Of a stretch of 21,153 bases of DNA, positions 15,405-21,153 are shown piece after piece. Within the stretch, counting starts at the first letter, position 1. Every line of letters starts with the position of its first letter. Under the pieces are notes generated by a model. It was not told where the DNA came from. It saw nothing but the letters and a program-made list of their open reading frames with translations, and made no database searches. Location: contig JABDFB010000030.1 in the NCBI GenBank assembly GCA_013286765.1, positions 1-21,153 of the forward strand, given 5' to 3'. The position numbers were made by a program, and so were the translations under genes. The DNA comes from Deltaproteobacteria bacterium (GTDB lineage Bacteria > Bdellovibrionota > UBA1018).

Positions 15405-16871
15405 ATGGCAGAAAAAACAGCGGCAGAGAGAACTGCAGAAAGAATTTTTGCTACTCTTTGTTCACTAAAATTAGCAGTGTTAGTGATTCTGTCCTTGGCA
15501 ATTGCGCTGGCGGCAGCGACTTTTATTGAGTCGCTCTATGACACCGCTTGTGCGCAATATTGGATCTATCGGACCAATTGGTTTTATGGGCTTTTGTTCT
15601 TGCTGGGATTAAATATATTTTGTGTAGCAGTCAGTAGATTTCCGTGGAAGTTCAGACATGTTCCATTTTTACTAGCGCACCTCGGGATTCTTATTCTTCT
15701 GCTAGGATCGTGGATCACCTATAAAGTCGGAATCGACGGAAGTTTGCGGATATCAGAGGGCGAGGCAGCAAGCATTGTGGATTTGGATGCAGCGTCGCTT
15801 TTTGTTTATGACCGTAGTGAACTCAAAGCCTTACCAATTAAGTGGATTCCGCCGACGGTTTCATTTACTCCGATTCGACTTGCTTCGCACGGGCTTTCGT
15901 ATCCGATTGTGATTGATCAGTTTGTCAGCCATGCTGAGCCGATCGTCTCATTTATTTCTGATGGAATTCCCGCTTTTCCTAGTGAGAAAAAATCACCGGC
16001 TCTGAAAATCAGAGTCAAAGGTGGCCCGATGCAGATTTCACAGGAGATTTGGTTGTGGCACGGTACGAGTGAGTGGAAAGACGTTCAGGCAGGACCGGCG
16101 CGATTTTCGATTCGCGTGGAAGGCGAGAGTGAGGGTGAGGGCACCAAGACTTCAAAAACCAACGGGCCCACGATTTCATTTTTCTTGAGGAATAAAGGAG
16201 ATCTGAGTTTTGTCGCCAAGAGTTCTGCGGGCAAAATCGTTCGCGGTACTTTTAAACGGGATGAGGTGAAAGGCCAAGTGCTTCAACCCGGTTGGAAAGG
16301 TGGCGTCACTATCACGATGGAAGAGTGGTTTCCTAACGCTGTACCTTCAACAACCTATAAGCCTGCTAGGATTCAATATGGAAATCAAGCGCCGGGTTCT
16401 GCAATTCATCTGCGAATGGCTGACGGAAAAGACGGAGTTTGGCTTGGCCTTGGCGAACGAGCAGTACTTCAGCTGGAAAAACGACAAGTCGAAATTGCGT
16501 ACTATCCGAAGAGGGTTGTTCTTCCGTTTTCGATTCGGTTAGATCGCTTCAATATCGAACATGACGAAGGGACGGTGAATCCAGCGTCTTATTCTTCCAA
16601 TGTAACGGTTGAGGGGCGACAATCTACGATTAGCATGAATGAGCCTCTGGAAACAAAGGACTATACTTTCTACCAAGCCAGCTATGAAAATGCGATGCCC
16701 AGGCCTGTGACTTCCATCTTTACGGTAAATCGCGATCCGGGTCGGCCCTGGAAATACGGTGGATCATTACTCATTGTTCTAGGTACTATTCTCTTGTTTG
16801 TAATGAAGTATTTAAAATTCAAAGCGGTTAAGAAGAGTCCGGTCCTCACGGCAAGACTGGGAGACGCCTGA
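15405..16871 (+). CDS. resB: ResB/Ccs1 cytochrome c biogenesis protein (System II)
   Basis: This 488-aa protein has the ResB layout. Three N-terminal membrane segments (about 20-40, 60-76 and 86-104) include the family start LCSLKLAVLVILSLAIALA and the acidic-loop pattern FIESLYDT. TM3 carries a membrane-edge His in FLLAHLGILILLLGSWI. A large periplasmic domain (about 108-442) follows, ending with YTFYQASYE, a classic ResB motif, and a fourth membrane helix (about 445-466, YGGSLLIVLGTILLFVMKYL). ResB works with CcsA to carry haem across the membrane and attach it to the CXXCH motif of apocytochromes c. The ccsA partner starts 3 bp downstream, confirming the assignment. The periplasmic domain contains a low-complexity Gly/Glu/Ser stretch near residue 240. 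Confidence 0.9.
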   Translation: MAEKTAAERTAERIFATLCSLKLAVLVILSLAIALAAATFIESLYDTACAQYWIYRTNWFYGLLFLLGLNIFCVAVSRFPWKFRHVPFLLAHLGILILLLGSWITYKVGIDGSLRISEGEAASIVDLDAASLFVYDRSELKALPIKWIPPTVSFTPIRLASHGLSYPIVIDQFVSHAEPIVSFISDGIPAFPSEKKSPALKIRVKGGPMQISQEIWLWHGTSEWKDVQAGPARFSIRVEGESEGEGTKTSKTNGPTISFFLRNKGDLSFVAKSSAGKIVRGTFKRDEVKGQVLQPGWKGGVTITMEEWFPNAVPSTTYKPARIQYGNQAPGSAIHLRMADGKDGVWLGLGERAVLQLEKRQVEIAYYPKRVVLPFSIRLDRFNIEHDEGTVNPASYSSNVTVEGRQSTISMNEPLETKDYTFYQASYENAMPRPVTSIFTVNRDPGRPWKYGGSLLIVLGTILLFVMKYLKFKAVKKSPVLTARLGDA

Positions 16872-16874
16872 AAT

Positions 16875-18887
16875 ATGAAATCATCGAAAAACTTTAAGTC
16901 TGGATTCAAATTTGTACTGGGCACACTAGGGCTCGGATTGGGACTCACATTCGCCTGCCAGGCGTATCAATCCTCAGTGCTAGTGGCATCAGCACTAGCA
17001 GCGAAACCCCAGGCCGAGGCGAAACCCCAAGCCACCAATGCAATCAAGCACGAACTAATGCCTCACCGCAACTGGAGTTTTACGGAGCTGAGACGGGTGC
17101 CTGTTCAGAGCGGTGGGAGAATTAAACCACTAGATACGCTGGCTAGCGAAATCGTTCTCTTTGAAACAGGGAAAAGAAAATTTGAGAATTGGGATCCCCT
17201 GGATTTAATGCTGTCTTGGATTTCGTTCCCTCATTTTTGGGAATCGAAAGCGTTCATTCAGGTAACACGCGAAGATGTTAAGCGCCAACTAGGTTTGGAT
17301 GAGAAACGAACTACTTTTTCACCGAAAGAATTGCTGGCAAACCCTATCTTACTTCAGTATGCGGAGAAAATGTCTGGCCCGAATGTACAGGCACAAGCTC
17401 CCGATCCTATGGGATCTGCTAAGTCCAACCCTCGGGATCAAGAATTCAAAGCGGTGTTTGATCGCATTTCGACGTTCCACGGGGTCATTTCAGGCGAAGT
17501 TTGGCATTTGATTCCAAGAGACTCGCCTAGAGCTTGGGGAAGCTTACTGGACGAAAATGAAAATGTTCACCAGGGCGCACATAGAAACGCACTAAACGAA
17601 GATCAAGAATCCGAAAATCTGATCAAATCCAACTTTGTTCAATTGCTGAGGGACTACCAAGCCGGCGATACGACTCGCTTCTCAAGAAGTGCGGATTTGC
17701 TTCGAGCCTCCGTCGAAGGCGAAGTGGATGACTACGAATCGAAGTACCAATATAAGATTGGAGTCGAAGTCTTTTACAATCAGGTTCGACCGTTTTTATT
17801 CGCATGGATTTTCTACCTATCCGCCTTTTTGGCTTGGTCACTTTATCAGCTTCATTCTGAAGCGAAGTGGATGAAAGGGTTTAGAAGACTCGCGGTTCCA
17901 TTCACAGTGATTGCGCTCTCGTTTCACGTCGTCGGTTTCGCCTCTCGTTGTTATATTGCGGGAAGACCTCCCGTCACTAATATGTACGAGTCGGTGATTT
18001 GGGTAAGTTTAGGCGCGGTCGTTTTTTCTGTAATCATCGGCCTCCTACAACGCCATACGCTTTTACTCGCAGTCGGAACCGCTTTGGCGACGTTTGGAAT
18101 GATCGTAGGTGATATAGCTCCGTCCGTACTAGATCCATCTATTCATCCGCTGGTTCCGGTTTTGAGGAGTAATTACTGGCTGACGATTCATGTTCTGACT
18201 ATTACCTTGGGCTATGCTGCGTTTGCGCTAACGTTAGGACTATCTAATCTGACGTTGTTAAATTTCTTGAAAAGCAAGAAGCCGAATCAAAAACAAATCG
18301 CTAGCTTGAATCAAATGACTTATCGCGCTATGCAATTTGGCGTAGTCTTTATTGCGGCCGGAACGATTCTAGGTGGTGTTTGGGCGGATTATTCCTGGGG
18401 TCGATTTTGGGGTTGGGATCCCAAAGAAGTTTGGGCATTGATTACTTTGCTTTCTTACGTTGTAGTTCTGCACGGGCGGTTAACTGGCTGGATGGGGCAG
18501 CTGGGTTTTGCGGTATGTTCTGCCATCGGCTTTATGTCCGTAGTGATGGCTTGGTACGGCGTGAACTTTATTTTAGGAGTTGGATTGCATTCCTATGGTT
18601 TTGCTAGCGGTGGAACTCCCTGGGTCTTAGGATTTGTGGGTGCTGAATTAGTTTACGTCACAGCTGTTACTTTGGTTTGTAAAAATCGAGTCAGACTGGA
18701 AGCATTGGCTAAGACTAAGGCCAAAGTGATTGTTCCTGTGCCGGCTGCAGAAGCACTCTTAATTCCGGCATTGGAAAAAGAGCTGCAGGAGACTCCTGTT
18801 AAGGCCGCTTCTGAAAATCGCGAAAAGTTTGAATTTGACGAGGTCCCTCCTCCCACTCAAAATCAGCCAGCTTCTGACCCAAACTGA
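16875..18887 (+). CDS. ccsA: CcsA/ResC cytochrome c assembly protein with N-terminal extra domain
   Basis: This 670-aa multi-pass membrane protein is the haem-handling partner of ResB. A signal-anchor-like N-terminus is followed by a periplasmic domain (about 55-300) with RRVPVQSGGRIKPLDTLASE, a module seen ahead of CcsA in fused CcsBA proteins of several phyla. The CcsA part (about 305-610) shows GRPPVTNMYES, SNYWLTIHVLTITLGYAAFA and the tryptophan-rich WWD motif WGRFWGWDPKEVWALITLL (about 508-526), plus the external His loop GVGLHSYGFASGG (about 568-580). It ends in a charged, Pro-rich cytoplasmic tail (about 620-670). Plain CcsA is about 300-350 aa, so the extra length is the N-terminal module and the tail. 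The 3' end overlaps the convergent biotin-carboxylase-like gene by 89 bp. Confidence 0.9.
   Translation: MKSSKNFKSGFKFVLGTLGLGLGLTFACQAYQSSVLVASALAAKPQAEAKPQATNAIKHELMPHRNWSFTELRRVPVQSGGRIKPLDTLASEIVLFETGKRKFENWDPLDLMLSWISFPHFWESKAFIQVTREDVKRQLGLDEKRTTFSPKELLANPILLQYAEKMSGPNVQAQAPDPMGSAKSNPRDQEFKAVFDRISTFHGVISGEVWHLIPRDSPRAWGSLLDENENVHQGAHRNALNEDQESENLIKSNFVQLLRDYQAGDTTRFSRSADLLRASVEGEVDDYESKYQYKIGVEVFYNQVRPFLFAWIFYLSAFLAWSLYQLHSEAKWMKGFRRLAVPFTVIALSFHVVGFASRCYIAGRPPVTNMYESVIWVSLGAVVFSVIIGLLQRHTLLLAVGTALATFGMIVGDIAPSVLDPSIHPLVPVLRSNYWLTIHVLTITLGYAAFALTLGLSNLTLLNFLKSKKPNQKQIASLNQMTYRAMQFGVVFIAAGTILGGVWADYSWGRFWGWDPKEVWALITLLSYVVVLHGRLTGWMGQLGFAVCSAIGFMSVVMAWYGVNFILGVGLHSYGFASGGTPWVLGFVGAELVYVTAVTLVCKNRVRLEALAKTKAKVIVPVPAAEALLIPALEKELQETPVKAASENREKFEFDEVPPPTQNQPASDPN
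16978..17000. repeat. Perfect 8-bp inverted repeat inside the ccsA start
   Basis: TGCTAGTG and CACTAGCA flank a 7-nt loop, forming a 23-nt hairpin about 100 nt into ccsA, just after the signal-anchor. It may be chance or may tune translation of the membrane protein. Confidence 0.4.
17001..17036 (+). repeat. Two 18-bp tandem repeats in ccsA
   Basis: Two 18-bp units starting GCGAAACCCCA (17001 and 17019) encode AKPQAE then AKPQAT. This is a short in-frame duplication in the linker after the N-terminal hydrophobic segment, probably harmless length variation. Confidence 0.6.
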
Positions 18888-20721
18888 TTGGATCATCTAG
18901 TTTAGCTCGCCATAATGTAATGATTGAGGGGCGTGGAAGAGAATAAGGAACAAGGGTTCCAAAGGCCTCCACTAACAATATGGGTTCATGTGCAGGAACG
19001 ATCGCGCCTTTTTTAAATAAAATGGCATGAATTCGTCCCCCAGTTCGCGAATAGATTCCGCGACCCATTTTTTCGGGAAATTTCACCTGGAGAAACCAAG
19101 ACCCGAGTCTCACGTTCCATCGATCGGTGAGTGGGTATGCGCATACAGGGACGCCGCCAACGACACCAGAAAACCCCGTTCTTCCGTTTTCTTTCCAGAA
19201 GGTTGGTCCTTCGGTCCAGGCCCTTTGCAAAACCTCAGCACCTGATCCCTTGAACCACTGCTCGCCTGTACTCCACTGAAACGGCGAACCTTTGCCCAAC
19301 GGCGATAGACTCTGTTCTAATAGTTCGGACGGTGGGGTCAGAGAAGGAATAAACTCTTCATCAATAAAGCCGGTGTGGAAAACTCCCTCCTGTACCCAAG
19401 GGTGCTTTGCAAGCTCAACTAGATAATGTTCATTTGTTTGAATCGATCCCGTGATCCAAACATCACGAAATAGGTTGGGTGCTTTTCGCAGAGATTGTTT
19501 TTGGGCTTGCCCGAAAATATAGAGATGCCCAAGTACACCGGTATCCGTACTTTTTACCGTATCGCCAGGTTTGTAACTCAAGTGTAGCGCTGCTTCGCAA
19601 TCTGCATGGGGCCACTCCCGCTTCTCCTGTATCTGAAAAACTTTTCCCGGCTGTGGAAGATAGGAAAGCGAGTTTTCCGCATAAATTCTAAACGAAACCC
19701 CCGAGGATCGGACAGAACTGAGTTTCTTAAAGTAAGCTGGGGCGTAAGTCGATTGGGTCAATGTAGCTAACTGCCAGGAAACGGCATTTGTTCCAGCTAT
19801 TTTTTCCCAAAGGTGAAAAGAGGTATTCAAACGTGGGAGGCCCCCAACCAAAAAAGCCTGTGGGCCATCGACCAAGAATTCGAAGGCTCCGACTCCATGG
19901 TATTGAAATTCAGTTGCCAAGTTGCGGGTCCATTTTCTCAATAAAATCTGTGTTGAGTGCTCAATCTTCGAAGCTGGACAAAATTCAATAAGTTTACGAT
20001 ATTTAGATTGGAGCGAGGCGTCGACCGCCGGAAAAATCTGAATTGTCCCATCTCTAAATCGTGCAAATGGAACAGAAACCAGCCTGGCACTTTCCAGATA
20101 TTTTTCTGTGAAAAGGACGATTTCCCCTTGGTGGTATCGAAGTTGTTCAATCCACAGCGGGTACTCATTAGTCAAAGTACTAGCGTCATGAATAACGAGT
20201 AAGCCGAGATGGCCACCCCCTTTTGCGGTTTTCAAAACGATGGGAAAGACGTCTTCCGTTCTCGCTGCAAACGCTTCAATTTCTCTCCTCGTATGCATCG
20301 GTTCAGGGTTGACGATCAGGTTAGGAATGCCTAGTTTTTCGGCCTGTAACAAAAATTGTAGTCTATGCTCAAACACGGACAGGGTCTTTGCCGAAGGGCC
20401 GATCCAAGTTAGCCCGCAGCTATGTACGATATTTGCGAGTTCCGGCTTTTCGGCCCATAGGTCCGTGCCCGGATGGACCATCCCGTTGCCGTCCGTGCTT
20501 TCTGCAAAGTCAGTAAACAACTTTTTTAGTTTATTAAATCGATCAAATGAGGAGAGTTGAGGGAACGGTTCAGTCTTTCGATTGGCAAAAATCACCGGTT
20601 CTAGGCCATGGGCCTTGAGTTGTTCGGCTATGATTTGGGCATTTGCCAATTCCCCAAGCACCAGAACGTTGGGCTTAACAAAACTATTCGGGCCAGACAG
20701 GTCTAACTTCGACTCGTTCAT
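18799..20721 (-). CDS. Biotin carboxylase-like protein with degenerate active site and BCCP-like tail
   Basis: This 640-aa protein has the order of an acyl-CoA carboxylase alpha subunit: a biotin carboxylase N-domain (about 15-125; NVLVLGELANAQIIAEQLKA), an ATP-grasp domain (about 126-320) with K164 and a Gly-rich loop GGG (168-170), GVGAFEFL (276-283) with E281 kept, a C-domain with SFRIYAEN (343-350) and YLPQPGKV (354-361), and a biotinyl-carrier-like tail (about 545-605). The conserved FIEMNPRxQVEH block reads LVGGLPRLNTSF (291-302): the Mg-binding Glu and Asn become Gly293 and Leu295, the catalytic Glu becomes Ser301, and only Arg297 remains. The biotin motif EAMKM is EAFGT (585-589), so no lysine can be biotinylated. 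It is probably not a working carboxylase. No carboxyltransferase gene is visible here. It overlaps the upstream methyltransferase fragment by 38 bp. Confidence 0.8.
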   Translation of the reverse strand: MNESKLDLSGPNSFVKPNVLVLGELANAQIIAEQLKAHGLEPVIFANRKTEPFPQLSSFDRFNKLKKLFTDFAESTDGNGMVHPGTDLWAEKPELANIVHSCGLTWIGPSAKTLSVFEHRLQFLLQAEKLGIPNLIVNPEPMHTRREIEAFAARTEDVFPIVLKTAKGGGHLGLLVIHDASTLTNEYPLWIEQLRYHQGEIVLFTEKYLESARLVSVPFARFRDGTIQIFPAVDASLQSKYRKLIEFCPASKIEHSTQILLRKWTRNLATEFQYHGVGAFEFLVDGPQAFLVGGLPRLNTSFHLWEKIAGTNAVSWQLATLTQSTYAPAYFKKLSSVRSSGVSFRIYAENSLSYLPQPGKVFQIQEKREWPHADCEAALHLSYKPGDTVKSTDTGVLGHLYIFGQAQKQSLRKAPNLFRDVWITGSIQTNEHYLVELAKHPWVQEGVFHTGFIDEEFIPSLTPPSELLEQSLSPLGKGSPFQWSTGEQWFKGSGAEVLQRAWTEGPTFWKENGRTGFSGVVGGVPVCAYPLTDRWNVRLGSWFLQVKFPEKMGRGIYSRTGGRIHAILFKKGAIVPAHEPILLVEAFGTLVPYSLPRPSIITLWRAKLDDPISLGQKLADFEWEEGPRQIQTFRDFQKRP

Positions 20722-21153
20722 AAACTATTATTTCCCAATCGTCCATTTTTAAATAAGAAAAATAGGACTTTGCCCATTGGGCACCCAGCTCTAGCATAGC
20801 TTTATCCTGCTCGATCAGCGCCCAACTACCCTGTTTTGGCAGGCCAACGCTGCCATCAGCTTCGCCAGCAGCAATGCCACAGATGCCCGTTGCAGGGCCG
20901 GCACCAAACTCGATTCCATTGAGACTTTTGTGCGTCCAGCGAAAACCTAGCCGATGTAACTCCCCCCAAATTGACGCCATTCTAAATAGATTGCATGGCA
21001 TGAAATATAAGAAATAAGCTAAGCGAAGATTTTCTGGGTGCGAACTCCGCTTCCAATAAGGGCTTATTTTCCTGTCAGTCTCTTGCCTCAGTTTTTCTTG
21101 TCTCTGCTTTTCTCCCGGGGTCACGTCCAGCCGATTAAATAGGCTTGACAGCC
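20684..21153 (-). CDS. Shortened Rsm22-like methyltransferase (5' end outside window)
   Basis: The frame is open from the window edge at 21153, so the GTG at 21124 need not be the start. The visible 156 residues include PENLRLAYFLYFMPCNLFRM and then a SAM-binding glycine loop IEFGAGPATGICGIA, followed by ALIEQDKAMLELGAQWAKSY, the pattern of class I methyltransferases of the Rsm22 group (small-subunit ribosome-associated). The protein stops after about three strands of the fold (WEIIVYERVEVRPVWPE), well before the usual motif IV and C-terminal half. The gene therefore looks truncated, frameshifted or split. Its last 38 bp overlap the start of the biotin-carboxylase-like gene, in another frame. 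Family assignment is moderate. Confidence 0.55.
   Translation of the reverse strand, partial: LSSLFNRLDVTPGEKQRQEKLRQETDRKISPYWKRSSHPENLRLAYFLYFMPCNLFRMASIWGELHRLGFRWTHKSLNGIEFGAGPATGICGIAAGEADGSVGLPKQGSWALIEQDKAMLELGAQWAKSYFSYLKMDDWEIIVYERVEVRPVWPE

Noticed and set aside
18799..21153. Methyltransferase and biotin-carboxylase-like genes as one frameshifted fusion
   Set aside because: The second protein has a complete biotin carboxylase N-domain starting just after its own ATG, so it is a separate gene; the methyltransferase seems short in its own right.
1..21153. CRISPR array, tRNA/rRNA genes, insertion sequences or phage genes
   Set aside because: I saw no spaced repeats, no tRNA- or rRNA-like stretches, and no transposase, integrase or structural phage proteins in the readable frames.

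Overview
The window looks like chromosomal DNA of a Gram-negative bacterium, AT-leaning and gene-dense. It has outer-membrane barrels, lipoproteins, periplasmic TPR proteins, a System II (ResB/CcsA) cytochrome c assembly pair, and an envelope motor operon whose C-terminal domain types recall gliding and predatory deltaproteobacteria. A Bdellovibrionota/Oligoflexia- or Myxococcota-like host is the best guess; this is inference, as no rRNA gene is present.

Region 1 (1-3269) holds housekeeping genes. A 3'-truncated chalcone-isomerase-fold secreted protein and an NFACT (RqcH-like) protein lie on the minus strand, and a divergent RlmI-type 23S rRNA methyltransferase lies on the plus strand.

Region 2 (3300-13377, minus strand) is the most interesting part: ten tightly packed genes, mostly with stop/start overlaps, behind one good sigma70-like promoter at 13349-13377. 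In transcription order they are: a FlgO/CsgG-like protein with a barrel-like C-terminus; a TPR lipoprotein; a MotA-type stator; a MotB-type stator with the membrane Asp and an OmpA peptidoglycan-binding domain; a single-pass protein that reads like a reduced FliF fused to a FliG-like torque domain; a von Willebrand A (VWA) protein with a MIDAS motif; a degenerate VWA-like lipoprotein paralogue without MIDAS; a small outer-membrane barrel; a secreted TPR protein; and a membrane-anchored protein with a Pro/Ser/Thr linker and an AgmX/PglI- or TonB-like C-terminal domain. No rod, hook, filament or export genes are present. My reading is an envelope-spanning, ion-driven machine built from flagellar-motor parts, with outer-membrane and surface-exposed VWA components. 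I cannot match it to a named system.

Region 3 (13585-18887, plus strand) begins after a 327-bp divergent intergenic region. It carries RlmL (single-domain), an unrecognised 221-aa protein, ResB and CcsA, closely spaced.

Region 4 (18799-21153, minus strand) has a 640-aa biotin-carboxylase-like protein that has lost key metal-binding and catalytic residues and the biotinyl lysine, so it is probably a pseudoenzyme or repurposed protein. Upstream is an apparently shortened Rsm22-like methyltransferase that runs off the window edge. The 640-aa gene and ccsA overlap tail-to-tail by 89 bp.
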